64,000 nt of DNA from Leptobrachium leishanense (GCA_009667805.1 CM019067.1:247353721-247417720); one strand, 5' to 3'. Positions 1-12,052 are shown, numbered from the stretch's first letter. Made by a program: numbers and translations. Notes: generated by a model from the letters alone, not told the origin.

Positions 1-1219
1 CTTATAACAAGAAAGAACATATACGGTCTGGAGATTCCATTAAATATACTTTACTCTGTCAGTTTTAAACCATTGGATAAAAGATATCCTAACGACAAAA
101 TTTATATAAGTATATATGCATCGGATTGTATCACAGCATTTTTAGTTGTCACACGGCCCTTTATGCTCTTCCTCTCTTATTGCCCAATTCTGCACAAAAA
201 AGAGGAAGCCGTGTGAGCACCGCAGGAGGATATTAAAAGATTCTAGAAATCTTTTCAGTTAATGGGCCCATCTACCACTTAAGCTGTAAATAGATTACTT
301 GTGAATTATTAATAAAACCACCTTATGAAACACATGCTGCTGTTTTTTTTTCATTGTTTGAAGTAATTGCATGTAAAAATGAAAAATAAAGTTAGTTTTT
401 ATCATCTCCTGTTTCCATTTTGTGGATTTTTCCCATCATGCAACATTTACCAAACTCTGTCCAAACGTTTTACTGTACTACTGTGATTTAACTAATATTA
501 CAGTATTTAACAGTTAGTGAGGTGGTGTGGGAATGTTTAGATTAGGGAGTAGGAGATCTATTGTGTTCTCCAGCCGACCTGATATAAGAGATGGCAGCTG
601 AATGACATAAAACAGGGAGCTTAAAAGACTTCTAATCTACCCCCTGGTAATGTCCTTTGTATACATCCCACACAATACAATGATTTGAGTCTGTGATCGA
701 CCCATTCACTCCATTCTATGTCCACTACCACACAGGTAGGAGAAAGTGATATACTCTTGGGGTGCAGATAACAAAACAAAAAAGATGACAAAATATAGGC
801 ACGCAGTGACACATATACAATAAAATATTTGATTAACTGAACATACAAGAGAAAAACAAAGGGCATGTAAGAGATCAGCAACATTAAACAAAATAATGAC
901 ATTTCATTTTTTAGTCGTAGTGGCCCTTTAATAGAACTTCAGATTGAATCTATCCAATTCTATGTACAATGAAGCAAACAAAAAAGCAAATAAACAAATC
1001 ACCTACAGTGTATAGAGCATGAACGACAAAGTAAGAATGTAAGTTTTCCCACATGTAGAAGTGATAAAATTCCCTGAATCTGAAACTTCAAAGAAAAGTT
1101 CACTCTTGAACCTTCCACTTAATTATTTTGCAAACAGGAATCCTTACTAGGGGGGTAGAATGGGAGGGTGCAGACCTCACTGTGTATTAAAAAGTCTCAG
1201 CCTTGAAATTAACTCTTAG
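1..1219. other. elmo1 intron, no gene seen
   Basis: AT-rich intronic DNA downstream (in the gene's direction) of the exon at 2880-2930. I see no splice-flanked coding exon; the next elmo1 coding segment expected after residue 81 is not here and should lie beyond position 1. Short open frames in this stretch have no recognisable similarity. Confidence 0.6.
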
Positions 1220-2683
1220 CAGAGGCGTACTTAGGGTATTTGGCACCCAAGACAGATGCTCTCCCCCCCCCCCCGAGCAAAAATGCAGTTCGATGATCCG
1301 GATCCAACTCAACAAGGTGAAGGAATTTTAATTTTATGCAAAGCACAAATGGGTACGGCCCAAGACATTGTGCTGTCTGGGTCCAAGAATGAAATGCTGT
1401 GCCCCCCCCCAAAAAATATCACACCCACACATTTACCAGAGCTATAAAACTCACATAATGTGCAATGTGTTTGTTCGTATCACAGAGCTGCACAGCAATA
1501 AAACACTTTTCTACAGGATTCATTCTCATAAATCATACAGCAGTCTTTTTCACACAGCACACACTGACACTGCACACACTCATTAGCACACAAAACACTT
1601 ACTCTGCACCTGCAAGTGAATCACCCCAACACTGCACACAAAACACCGTCACACTGCACCTACATGTGTATCACATCCCCCAGCCACTGCACCTACAAGT
1701 GTATCACACGCCTTGGCACCCACAAGTGAAGCACACCCAACACTGCACACATTACACTCTCACACTACACCTACACATGTATCACCCCACCTGACAATGC
1801 ACACGCTGACACAAAACACTCCCACACTGCACTCTCACCACACGCACACACACACTTACCCATCAATGTCTCTTCCTGTAGCCCTGCTCACCTCACCTCT
1901 TTCTACAGCGTGGGGACATGAAGTGCAGGAGGATGGGGAGGAGTCAGAGAGGCAGACTGTCTGCCTGGCAGGGCCAGATGCATTGCTGCATGGATGGGCC
2001 AGCCTGTAACGTTGGGGGCTTCCAGCCTTTCCGGTGTGCTTGATGGCAGCATGTCTGATGCTGCTCGCTCACCAACACCCGGTTTAAATTGAAACAGGCA
2101 GGGAGGTGGCTGCATGAGGCGCGGCTTGAGAGGGGGGCGCGGTCTGGTGAAGGTCTTTTAAAAACCAACAGTTCCTTCTAAGCAGTGCCAGATCGTGGTT
2201 ATCCATACCTGAGCGCCTTGTACCTGAATTCTCTCGTGATTTAACCGGTTATTGACCTCTGCTTGTTTTCTGACTATTCTGCCTTCCGTTGCCCTAGACT
2301 ATTTCCTTGTACTATGCTTCTGCACGGATATCGACCTGGCTATTCCATTTGACTATTCCATACTCTGTATTCCTGATTCTGGCTCGTCTGACTACTCCCG
2401 TGTTGCTGACCTGGTTTTGTATTACGACATTGTCTTTGAGTAACTCTTTCCGTCTAGCTAGTATACATATACCTGGCCAATTTTTAAGGACCAGACAGTT
2501 AGGGATTCCTTTACGGCTACCCTGTTGGCAGTTTTTGGCTCTGTGGAGTGTTGGGCTTTAAGGACTGCGTGGTGGGATCCGGGAACCGTGACACAGCCCT
2601 GAAGGGTGACAGCCAGCTATATGCACCCTTGCTCAGTTGTCACCCGAGGCAACCCACCCCCCCAGCCCCTTAGTACGCCACTA
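1220..2683. mobile_element. non-autonomous hAT-like element
   Basis: The ends are inverted relative to each other: the left begins CAGAGGCGTACTTAGGG and the right, read backwards, begins TAGTGGCGTACTAAGGGG. Flanking 8-mers actcttag (1212-1219) and actctttg (2684-2691) match at seven of eight bases, as expected for an aged 8-bp hAT target-site duplication. No transposase is encoded. The interior holds a CA-rich tandem tract and a pyrimidine-rich segment with repeated tgactattcc-like words (about 2200-2440). Superfamily is inferred from duplication length and end sequence. Confidence 0.65.
1555..1850 (+). repeat. CA-rich degenerate tandem repeat
   Basis: A run of imperfect units of roughly 30 bases, each with words like cactgcacctacaagtgtat followed by cacacccc-type spacers, grading into plain CA dinucleotides near 1830-1855. 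It sits inside the hAT-like element and gives spurious His/Thr-rich open frames in all + frames. Confidence 0.7.
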
Positions 2684-2879
2684 ACTCTTTGTTAGTCAGG
2701 TGTGAGTATTAAGTAAAATATGGCTAATCAATGGTTTACCTTACCCTTAGTTGGTTACTTTATCTCTTTGTTGTTGTACACTAGAAAACCTGCTTGAGAG
2801 CCCGTGATAAGTGTAGTGGAGATATTCACTCAATATAACGCGGATATAATTTGAAAAGGAAGGAATGATTGTTACTCAC

Positions 2880-2930
2880 TGGGGATGATGCCAACCTCAG
2901 AATAGCTCCATTTTTGATCTCATTACGATT
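2880..2930 (-). CDS. elmo1: elmo1 coding exon (residues 65-81)
   Basis: This 51-bp minus-strand exon encodes NRNEIKNGAILRLASSP, 17 whole codons that continue the ELMO1 N-terminal domain in frame from the exon at 24260-24332. The acceptor (ctctctccag, tract at 2931-2945) and the donor gtgagt (2874-2879) fit consensus. ELMO1 is the scaffold that pairs with DOCK180 to activate Rac, downstream of RhoG, during engulfment and cell migration; this segment lies in the ubiquitin-like RhoG-binding region. Both flanking introns are phase 0. The match to vertebrate ELMO1 (NRNEIKNG-IL-L--SP) is from knowledge of the family. ELMO2 has a different sequence here (TRSDIKNGTILQL), so ELMO1 is preferred. Confidence 0.9.
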
Positions 2931-2933
2931 CTG

Positions 2934-4072
2934 GAGAGAGAAAAAGAAGCAAAAAATTACTGTAAGGCCAACCTAAACATTTATTATAGAATTTCATGCC
3001 ACACATTAAAAAAAAAAAAACGTAATATTCAATGTACTAAGCACAGTCATGTTTGAAAAACATTTCATTGATTAAAGTCGACAGCATGACATCTCCAGGG
3101 AGAAGTGGAGAGGTTTCGTTTTATTCTGTTGATGGCTATGGGGACAAGCTTAGATTGCATAACTCATGAACCATGTTGTGATCTGATGTCTGCATCAGGG
3201 TCACCTTCTTTCACGCTTTATAACAGAGGAATAAACTTCAGATTTTATCAATCAGAAGTTGATGACATACTGCATACAGTGCATTATAAAACGTTTAAAC
3301 ATTATGGGTATTGGGCAACCAAGATAAGAAAAAAACAACAGCTATAAGTGAAGAGAATAAATGGCTACCCTTTGTCTTGTTCAACAGGACTTGACTTAAA
3401 CATATCCCTTGTACCTAATATATGGATTTTTATACACGAACCCCTACAGAAGTTTTGCATTGAGAGCCATTGAATTGGCTGGATGGTCACTTGACCATCC
3501 AGTCTCCTACTGGTGGTGATGTGACATCCATGGCTTGAGAAGTACAGCAGTATGTCATTTCTGGCCAGTGCTGGAAAAATGAGCCAGCATACTGGGGTTA
3601 ACACAGGAGTGCGGCCTGAGTAGGGAGGGGTTAGTGTCTCAACCTTATGTTTCCACCTCCCTCCTGTTTTAACCCTAGAGTATTCACTTAAGTTTATTAT
3701 GTTGCAGACAAACATCAGCCACGTTTCATACTTCCAGTTTGAAAAACAAAAACATAAATACATGGTAAACCTTAATATTTTTTCAAATTGGTGCCTTCTA
3801 TTAACCAGGTCTTCCCCAAAGTAACCAATAACTGTACCTATTTCTACTATTACATCATACATTATTATCGTGTTATTCACTTCTAGGAAAAATATTAAAA
3901 AAAAGAGGACTTAGAAGTGAAAAAAAAAAAAGAGAAACGGAGGTTGCTCATGACTATCCTGAACTCTAGTAATCTGAATCGGTTTCGTTTTTAGTGGCAA
4001 AAGAAAAAAAAAACAGTACTGAACACAATGTAAAGTAACAGAAGTAACAGGAGATAGTTGGTAAAAGACAAT
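2934..4072. other. elmo1 intron, no gene seen
   Basis: Intronic DNA. A short inverted repeat (ggttaacacaggag near 3595 against ctcctgttttaacc near 3672) suggests a small degraded MITE. The 171-codon open frame at 3365-3880 on the minus strand has no recognisable domain and overlaps this repeat, so it is treated as chance. Confidence 0.5.
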
Positions 4073-4410
4073 GGGCAGTATTACAAAGTTATGCCAACTT
4101 AACCAGAGCTGTTGTAAACTTAACTCCATAGACCAGTGACAACGAACCTATGGCAAACGTGCCACACCTGGCACGCGGAGCCGACTGTGTCGGCACGTGA
4201 GCCATAGGCTTGCCTCACTACTGCTTCGAACGTCTTCCTCCCAGCGCGCGTGGGCAAACAGAGTTAACGCTGGAGTTAACTCCGGAGTTAACGCCGCGAT
4301 CTCGCGAGATTGCGGCTGGTGGACTTCAACGAGCGGCCGGGGGAACATCATTTGCCAGCGCGCGCTGGGGAGGAAGAAGCATGCTCTGAGGACCAAGTGA
4401 GCAGCAGCCA

Positions 4411-4677
4411 ATATCCATTTGTGAGTTGGGCCAATATACATCCATGTGTGTGTTGGGGCAATATACATCCATGTGTGAGCTGGGCCAATATACATCCATG
4501 TGTGAGCTGGGCAATATACATCCATGTGTGAGCTGGGCAGTATACATCCATGTGTGAGCTGGGGCAGTATACATCCATGTGTGAGCTGGGGCAGTATACA
4601 TTCATATGTGAGCTGGGGCAGTATACATCCATGTGTGAGCTGGGGAATAAACATCCATGTTTAAGCTGGACAATATA
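4411..4677 (+). repeat. minisatellite, left part
   Basis: About ten tandem units of roughly 25-27 bases of the form atacatccatgtgtgagctg followed by gggcaat. The array is interrupted after 4677 by the Tc1 transposon, which duplicated a TA within a unit, and it resumes at 12053. Reading through it yields only repetitive MDVYCPSSH-type peptides, which are not genes. Confidence 0.9.
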
Positions 4678-5090
4678 CAGTCAGGTCCAGAAATATTGGG
4701 ACATTGACACAATTCTAACATCTTTGGCTCTATACACCACCACAATGGTGTTGGAATGAAACAAACACAATGTGCTTTTTTTTTTTTTTTATAATTCTTT
4801 ATTTGCCAGTTTTCAAAGACAAAAAGGGCATCATATCACATAAACACAATTTTAAAGACTGCTACTGGTTAGCCCTGAGGAGCCCCTGCCAGAAGACCGC
4901 AGGGGAGGGACCCCGAAGAGGGGGGAGAGGAAGAAATAATAAAAAGATCAAAGAAACACAAACAAAGAGGAAAAAGAAAGAGGAAGAGACCTCATAAGAA
5001 GGGAAGGAGGGGGGAGAGGATAGGGTGCCGCCCCAAAGGAGTACATAACCCAGGTATCACATCCCGCCAGAAAATCAAACAGTCCAGCCC

Positions 5091-8000
5091 TCAACCCACA
5101 TCAAACTCCAACCAGGGGTCCCAGATCTTGTTGTATTGGGGCATGGTATCATGTACAAGAGCCGATAAACGATCCATGTCCATATTATCTCTAATCCGAA
5201 GTTGCACCTGCGCCATAGACGGAAGGGACACAGATCTCCAGCCTTGGGCCACCGCTCTCCTAGCCGCCAAGACCATCTTATGCAACAGCTTATTCTCCGG
5301 TCTCGATAGGGCGTCCTGGGTGCGGTGAAGAAGGAATGTCCATGGGTCGAGAACCACTCCACACTGCAGGACCTCTTGAATGAGAGCATGAATCTGGAGC
5401 CAAAAGCGTCGTATCAGGGGGCACGTCCACCACATATGGTAAAACGAGCCCTTAGTGCCGCAACCTCTCCAGCATAAGTCAGAGGAAGACCCGTCCATGT
5501 GAGAAAGCTGTGAGGGGGTAACATACCAGCGAAACAACATCTTGTAAGCCTGTTCCTGGTGGGCCACATTGATGGAGCAGTGTGCCACATTGTCCCAAAT
5601 ATCCTCCCATTCTTCACTGGGCAGTGTATCCCCCACATCTCGCTCCCAGCGTGTAACATAAGTTGGGTCCCCCCATATCGGAGAGCCTGAGCAGAGGGAG
5701 ACATAAAGCGAGGAGATCATTGATTTCGTGATGCGAGCGTCATTACATCGAGCCTCAAACGCCGTCAAGGAAGATATGGCGGCCGTACGGACTTCTGGCG
5801 TCCGCGCATAATCCATGACCTGCAGGTAGCGAAAGAAGTCCGCCGGTCCAACCGGACCTCTGTGTCGAATGTTCACAAACTGAAGCGGTGCACCCGCTGA
5901 GTAGAGGTGGTGGATCCTCTGAAGGCCCAAGTCCTCCAGATTCGCAAAAGGGCGAGGGCCCGGTGGAAACTTTCGGTTGCGGGAGAAAAGGCATCATAGC
6001 TGAGTGTTCGTTAGCAAAAGCAAAGCGACGGTTCACAGTGTCCTAAATTCGAAGAGAGTTAATGGTAGCAGTGCAGGTGGAGCGGAGGATTGGACGATAG
6101 GTTTTGGGAAGCCAAAAATAAAATTGTGGCAAGTCAGGAGCAAAGAGATGCGACTCCAAGTCCGCCCATCGGTGCGTACCAGGTGGTGCATGAAAGGTAA
6201 CAAACTGTGCTAGTTGGGCAGCATGATAATATTGTAACAAACTCGGAACTCCCAAACCTCCCACCGCCCTCGGTCTATGTAACACCCTTCTAGCCACCCT
6301 GTGCCGTTTATTATGCCAGATGAACCGGTCCACATGGGACTGTAGATGCGCCAACAAGGCCGGAGGGACAGGCACCGGGAGGGTTTGGAACAAGTACAGG
6401 ATTCGGGGGAGTAGGTTCATTTTCACACTAGCAATACGACCCACCCAGGAGACATTAAAGGCATCCCATATGTCCATATCAGCTATAAGACGTTGGATCA
6501 GTACATCATAGTTAGCTCTAATCATTTCTGCGGGATCACTGGTCAGCTTCACTCCCAGGTATGTGAGAGAAGAAGTGGAGAAGTGAAACCCCGTGAGGAG
6601 ACGCAACTGTTCGACCTCAGTTTTCGGTATGCCCACTGGCAGCGCGCAAGATTTATCTATATTGATCTTAAACCCAGAAACTGCCGAGAAATCACGAAGA
6701 AGGGAAAGCAAATGGGGCACTGACTGGACCGGGTCCGTGAGGGTCAGGAGAAGGTCGTCCGCGTACGCTGACACCAGGAATTCCTCCCCACCAACCTGTA
6801 AACCCGTGATGGACGTGGAGGACCGTAACTTATCCAGTAGGGGCTCAAGGGCTAGAGCGAAGAGCATGGGTGACAGGGGGCAACCCTGTCGCGTTCCGTT
6901 ACCTATGGGGAAAGATTCCGGGGAGGCCCCCGTGGTGATTATTTTCGTAAGGGGGGAGTTATAAAGGACCCGGATAGCAGCGCAAAAGCCAGGGGGAAAT
7001 CCCCATTGCTCCAGTAGGTGAAATAAATAAGGCCAGCCCACCCTATCGAACGCCTTCTCCGCGTCCAAAGAAAGGAGCAGAGAAGGTGTCCCCGTCGCGC
7101 GAGCTCTCTCGATCAGGACCACGTTTCTCCTTGTATTTTCGTATGCCTGCCTCGTGGGAATGAACCCGACCTGATCCGGGTGAATGATGGAGGGGAGAAG
7201 TGCTCCAAGTCTGTTGGCCAGAATTTTCGTAAATATCTTATAATCAACATTCAATAAAGAGATCGGTCTATTATTGTGAGGGAAGGAAGGATCTTTGCCT
7301 TCTTTAGGGATCAAAATCACATCGGATCGGAGGAAATCCGGAGGCACCGACCGTCCCTCCAAAATTCCATTGTATAGTTTAACTAGATATTTGCTCAAGT
7401 GGGGAGAGAACTTTTTATAATAAAAAGCTGTAAAACCGTCCGGGCCCGGGGCCTTATGGGGTTTTATTTGTTTAATCACTGATGCCACTTCGGCCTCAGA
7501 GACCTCTGACCCCAACCCCTCCAGCAAGAGGGGGGGGGAGCTCTGGGCCCTTCCACGTGGCCAGGAACTCCCGCACCTCCCGCACATGGTCCGGATTTCG
7601 GAGGGAGTGATCCGGGGAGTGGTTATACAATCGCTTAAAGTATGCAGTAAAAATCTGATTTACCTCGCTGGGGATAGTAGTGATCGAACCCTGGGGCGTG
7701 TGGGCCGAAGTCACCAATTTGGATCTAGTTTGGTTCCTCAATTTGCGCGCTAACATTGTGTGTGCCTTGTTAGAATATTCATAAAAGGTCCGCCTGGTCC
7801 AAGCTAAGGATCGGGCCACATCCGTCAGTAGGGCAGACCGGAGTTCCCGGCGTACTGTCGCCAGGGCATCAAAATCAGCCTGAGAGTGAGAGGACTTGTG
7901 CGCTGTTTCCCGGTCAGCCAGCCTCTCCTGAAGTTCCACCAGCAGACGCATCCTCTCCCTCTTCAGCCTGCTACCAATCTGAATCAGGTGGCCTCGTATG

Positions 8001-8883
8001 ACCGCCTTATGGGCCAGCCACAAGGAGTCAGGTCCAATATCGTCTAGGTCATTCTCCTCAAAGTATCTGTCCAGGTGGGCAGACACTTCTTCCATCACTG
8101 CAGCCGATTGTAAGATGGAAGAGTTGAGGCGCCAGGTCCAACCCGAGCGAATTCCCGGTAGTCTCACCCATACAGACATGGGCGCATGGTCAGACCAACT
8201 AATCAAGCCGATCGCCGTGCGGGTTGTCAACGGGACCGTCCTGGCTGGCAACAAGAACAGATCTATCCTTGAGTATGAGGAGTGGGGGTGGGAATAAAAG
8301 GAGAAATCGTGGTCCCCTGGGTAATGGAGTCGCCAAATGTCGAGCAGCTGCGCGTCGTGTATAAACCGAGCCAGCAGCGCATCTTGAGGAGATACCGTAA
8401 TTCTGGTGCCTAGCGCTCCTGATTTCCTGTCAATTGCTGGCGCTGGGGCCGCGTTAAAGTCCCCCCCATGATCAAAATGGAACCTTCCGTTAGTTGTAGG
8501 AGCGTCATAAGATGGGCCCAGAAAGAATCTTCCGGGGTGTTGGGGGCATAGACATTCAGCAAAGAGATAGCCACATTATTAACCGTCCCCCGGATTAGGA
8601 TATACATGCCCTCATCATCTCTATCCACATGTTGAACCGTCATCTGACATGATTTATGTAGTAAAATCGCAACCCCCCGGCGTTTACCAGTGCAGGAAGC
8701 GAAAAAGGAGCGTGGAAAGGTGCGGTCCGTGAGGCTGAACTGGCGTGCCCGGGCAAAATGCGTCTCCTGCAGGAATGCTATTTGACATTGTGCGCGTTTT
8801 AATTCTCGGAGGACCAGTCTCCTCTTCGTAGGGGAATTCAGGCCCTTAACATTCTGGGACAATATATGGCATTCAGGAATCAT
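5091..8883 (-). pseudogene. L1 ORF2 (endonuclease-reverse transcriptase), disrupted
   Basis: ORF2 makes the target-primed reverse transcription enzyme. The ATG at 8881-8883 opens an APE-type endonuclease with SQNVKGLNSP, FLQETH, LNVYAPN and, after a frameshift, SDHAP near 8180. The reverse transcriptase spans about 7450-6500, with the YADD catalytic motif at 6754-6765. The C-terminus has a CX3CX7HX4C zinc knuckle (about 5425-5480) and stops at 5091-5093. Damage: a G8 run shortened to G7 at 8461-8467; a G run of nine at 7530-7538 that would fit as eight; an in-frame TAG at 6043-6045 where Trp is expected; a frameshift near 5980-5992. The total of about 1264 codons is normal for L1 ORF2. Low damage implies a fairly young copy; the homopolymer shifts could be assembly errors. 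Confidence 0.9.
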
Positions 8884-9340
8884 GAGTGGAGTGGAGGGGA
8901 ATGCCACGGGCAGGCCAGATCAGGCACATAAGACAGGACGGCACCCCTGAGGACCTCGATGGGGGGAAGGGAGACCGGGAGGGGAGGGAAAGATGAGAGA
9001 AAAGAAGAAGACACATAAAAGAAAAAATGAAAGAAAAAACTTCCGGACTTATCCATTGCCGGAACGACCATGGGGATGGTCAGACAGAAAGGAGACGCGA
9101 CCCTGGTTGAAGACCAGTAGGATCGCAGAACGGACGTCACCGAGCAAGCACCGGAGCATGAAAAAACGACCTAATAATAATGTTACAAAACTTTACATCA
9201 TCAACAGTATCCCCACCATTATCATGAACATTGGTAGCCTAACATTACGGGGTTAAAGAGCAATTGGTGAACATTCACAACTCAACTAATGCAACCACCT
9301 GATACCTTGTGGGCAAGAAAAAAAGAGAAAAATATCAATA

Positions 9341-10357
9341 TCACCGCCGAGGTTTCCCCATCTTCTCAGCCGGGATCTCTGTCCCCTCCTCTCGAATCCG
9401 TAAGGGTACCTTCTCCCAGCGCGATGTCAGCTGAGGTGCCGGGGAGGGGGACGAGAACAGGTTACCAGCGTCCGGTAAAGGAGGGCAGTCCAGGCGGGTG
9501 AAGAATAGCTGCGGGTCAGAATGTAGGGTTAGAGTTGAGGTTTTACCACCAGCGAAGGCCAAGAGCTTGAACGGAAAGCCCCAGGCATAGCGGATGTTAT
9601 GACGGCCCAGGTGGGCTGTGATGGGTCGCCAGGCCCGTCGACGCTGCAGGGTCTCCGGTGCCAGGTCCTGAAACAGGGCAAGCTTTACTTCTTCATACAC
9701 CAGATCCACGTCTCTGCTTTTTCGCATGACTTCCTCCTTTACTGTGTAATAATGAAGTCGAAATAGGACATCACGAGGTTGTTGGGAGTCAGCCCGGGGA
9801 GCTCTCAGGGCTCTGTGGATCCTGTCCATGAGTAACCTGGCCGGAGGCACCTCTGGTACCAAGCGTTTAAGAAGGCCCAGCACCGTCTCGTGTAGCTCCC
9901 GTGTTTGTACCGACTCAGGCAATCCCCGCAGACGTATGTTGTTGCGGCGGGATCTGTTGGCGACATCCTCAAAAGCAAGTTCCATACGGTCCATGTGGTG
10001 AGATAACGTGTCAGTAGTGCGTGCCAGTGCGTTGTGGGCTGCCACGAGGTCCCCCGTGCCTTCCTCCAGTTCCCCAATGCGTAGGCCCAAGGCCCCCACC
10101 TCCGCACGTACTTCCGTGGCTATTTTAGCTATGTCCAGCGCCAGACTCGCCTGCATGTCCCCCATCCTGGCCAGAATCTGAGAAATATCAGCTCTAGACG
10201 CTGGTTGGGACCCTCCTGAGACCGAGTCCATGCCTGTGTCCTCGTTGCGATTCCGGCCGCCATCTTGGCTGTCGTCCAGGCCGCGGCGCTGGAAAATCGG
10301 CGCCACTACTGGGGTCGGCGGATCCTGCTTTTTGCCCCCTCGGGTGGTGCCCGGCAT
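9341..10357 (-). CDS. L1 ORF1 protein
   Basis: An intact 338-residue frame starting MPGTTRGGKKQDP. L1 ORF1 proteins are RNA-binding trimers that coat the element's RNA in the retrotransposition particle. Residues about 50-135 are rich in spaced hydrophobics and acids and look like a coiled coil. RRNNIRLRGLPE (about residues 135-147) is the hallmark start of the RRM-like domain. DRIHRALRAP and PRDVLFRLHYYTVKEEVMRKSRD follow, and the C-terminal domain has ITAHLGRHNIRYAWGFPFKL. The start is 134 bp from the element's 5' end, and the spacer to ORF2 is about 460 bp. No internal stops are seen, unlike ORF2. Confidence 0.9.
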   Translation of the reverse strand: MPGTTRGGKKQDPPTPVVAPIFQRRGLDDSQDGGRNRNEDTGMDSVSGGSQPASRADISQILARMGDMQASLALDIAKIATEVRAEVGALGLRIGELEEGTGDLVAAHNALARTTDTLSHHMDRMELAFEDVANRSRRNNIRLRGLPESVQTRELHETVLGLLKRLVPEVPPARLLMDRIHRALRAPRADSQQPRDVLFRLHYYTVKEEVMRKSRDVDLVYEEVKLALFQDLAPETLQRRRAWRPITAHLGRHNIRYAWGFPFKLLAFAGGKTSTLTLHSDPQLFFTRLDCPPLPDAGNLFSSPSPAPQLTSRWEKVPLRIREEGTEIPAEKMGKPRR

Positions 10358-10763
10358 GCTCCCGGTAAGGGGGGATTGAAATGGTGGGTCTAATTGATCC
10401 GAGTGCTGCTGCTATGCTCCGGTTTGGCGGCTAGGTGTAGGAGCTCCTACACCATGCGTCCGGCTCGATCGGCGTCCAGACTCCGCCCCCCAACACAATG
10501 TGCTTTAACTGCAGACTGTCAGCTTTAATTTGAGGGTATGTACATCCAACTCAGGTGAATGGTGTAGGATTTACAGTAGTTTGTAGATGTGCCTCCCACT
10601 TGTTAAGGGACCAAAGGTAATGGGACAATTGGCTTATCAGCTGTTCCATGGCCAGGTGTGTGATATTCCCTCATTACCCCAATTACAATGTGCAGATAAA
10701 AGGCCCAGAGTTCATTTCAAGTGTGCTATTTGCATTTGGAATCTGTTGCTGTCAACTCTCAAG

Positions 10764-11800
10764 ATGAGATCCAAAGAGCTGTCACTATCAGTGAAGCAAG
10801 TCATCATTAGGCTGAAGAAACAAAACAAACCCATCAGAGAGATCGCAAGAACATTAGGCATGGCCAAAACAACTGTTTGGAACATTCTCAAAAAGAAAGA
10901 ACGCACCGTGAGCTCAGCAACACCAAAAGACCCGGGAGACCACTGAAAACAACTGTGGTGGATGACCGAAGAATTCTTTCCCTGCTGAAGAAAACACCAT
11001 TCACAACAGTTGGCCAGATCAAGAACACTCTCCAGGAGGTAGGAGTATGTGTGTCAAAGTCAACAATCAAGAGAAGACTTCACCAGAGTGAATACAGAGG
11101 GTTCACCACAAGATGTAAACCATTGGTGAGCCTCAAAAACAGGAAGGCCAGATTAGAGGTTGCCAAACAACACCTAACAAAGTCTTCACAGTACTGGAAC
11201 AAGATCCTATGGACAGATGAGACCAAGATCAAGTTGTACCAGAGTGATGGGAAGAGAAGAGTATGGAGAAGGAAAGGAACTGCTCATGATCCTAAGCATA
11301 CCACCTCATCAGTGAAGCATGGTGGTGCTAGTGTCATGGCGTGGGCATGTATGGCTGCCAATGGAACTGGTTGTCTTATATTTATTGATGATGTGACTGC
11401 TGACAAAAGCAGCAGGATGAATTCTGAAGTGTTTCGGGCAATATTATCTGCTCACATTCAGCCAAATGCTGCAGAACTCATTGGACGGCGCTTCACATTG
11501 CAGATGGTCAATGACCCAAAGCATACTGCAAAAGCAACCAAAGAGTTTTTGAAGGGACAGAAGTGGAATGTTATGCAAGGGCCAAGTCAATCACCGGACC
11601 TGAATCCCATTGAGCATGCATTTCACTTGCTGAAGACAAACCTGAAGGGAAAATGCCCCAAGAACAAGCAGGAACTGAAGACCGTTGCAGTAGAGGCCTG
11701 GCAGAGAATCACCAGGGATGAAACCCAGCATCTGGTGAGGTCTATGCATTCCAGACTTCAGGCTGTGATTGACTGCAAAGGATTTTCAACCAGGTATTAA
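10764..11800 (+). pseudogene. Tc1-like transposase, inactivated
   Basis: A cut-and-paste transposase gene starting MRSKELSLSVKQ at 10764, about 345 codons. The N-terminal paired-like helix-turn-helix (IREIARTLGMAKTTVWNIL) is followed by a GRP-like hinge (KRPGRP), then the DDE domain: WTDETK (first Asp), SVKHGG, and SPDLNPIEH (Glu). Two lesions are visible. A single base is missing near 10907-10908, between the codons for KKKERT and ELSN, which splits the frame. The second catalytic Asp, normally in a D-N-D-P-K-H context, reads Val (codon gtc at 11507-11509, QMVNDPKH). The Trp normally in the WPSQSPDLNP context reads Gly. The reading frame ends FSTRY. Confidence 0.95.
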
Positions 11801-12052
11801 GAAGGGAAAGTTTGTTTTATGATTAGTATTCTGTCCCATTACCTTTGGTCCCTTAACAAGTGGGAGGCACATCTGCAAACTGCTGTAAGTCCTACACCAT
11901 TCACCATTGGATGTACATACCCTCAAATTATAGCTGACAGTCTGCAGTTAAAGCACATTGTGTTTGTTTCATTCCAACTCCATTGTGGTGGTGTATAGAG
12001 CCAAAGATGTTAGAATTGTGTCGATGTCCCAATATTTCTGGACCTGACTGTA

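Larger units (their letters stand above)
4779..10491 (-). mobile_element. full-length L1 LINE retrotransposon
   Basis: Minus-strand element of 5.7 kb with 5' leader (10358-10491), ORF1 (9341-10357), inter-ORF spacer (8884-9340), ORF2 (5091-8883), 3' UTR (about 4791-5090) and a poly(A) tail seen as T15 at 4776-4790. A perfect 15-bp target-site duplication, aacacaatgtgcttt, flanks it at 4764-4778 and 10492-10506; the last three bases are ambiguous with the tail. The insertion lies in the left inverted repeat of the Tc1 transposon. Domain content (L1 ORF1, APE endonuclease, reverse transcriptase, CX3CX7HX4C zinc knuckle) places it in the L1/Tx1 group. Confidence 0.95.
4678..12050 (+). mobile_element. 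Tc1-like DNA transposon, split by an L1
   Basis: Both ends carry the same terminal word, cagtcaggtccagaaatatt, in inverted orientation (4678 and 12050), flanked by TA at 4676-4677 and 12051-12052. The inverted repeats extend over about 220 bp: left 4678-4763 plus 10507 to about 10630, right about 11832-12050. After removing the L1 and one copy of its duplication the element is 1645 bp, the normal size for Tc1 elements with long inverted repeats. Its single gene is at 10764-11800. The family is of the type shared among fishes and frogs. Confidence 0.95.

Noticed and set aside
3365..3880. 171-codon minus-strand open frame
   Set aside because: No domain or splice context; it spans a small inverted repeat, so it is treated as chance.
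4148..4654. Long open frames with MDVYCPSSH-type repeats on both strands here and at 12000-12400 and 52100-52700
   Set aside because: They are translations of the minisatellite; all frames are repetitive and none has a gene context.
4411..4677. Regular repeat-spacer array that might suggest CRISPR
   Set aside because: Units are tandem without unique spacers, and the DNA is eukaryotic. It is a minisatellite.
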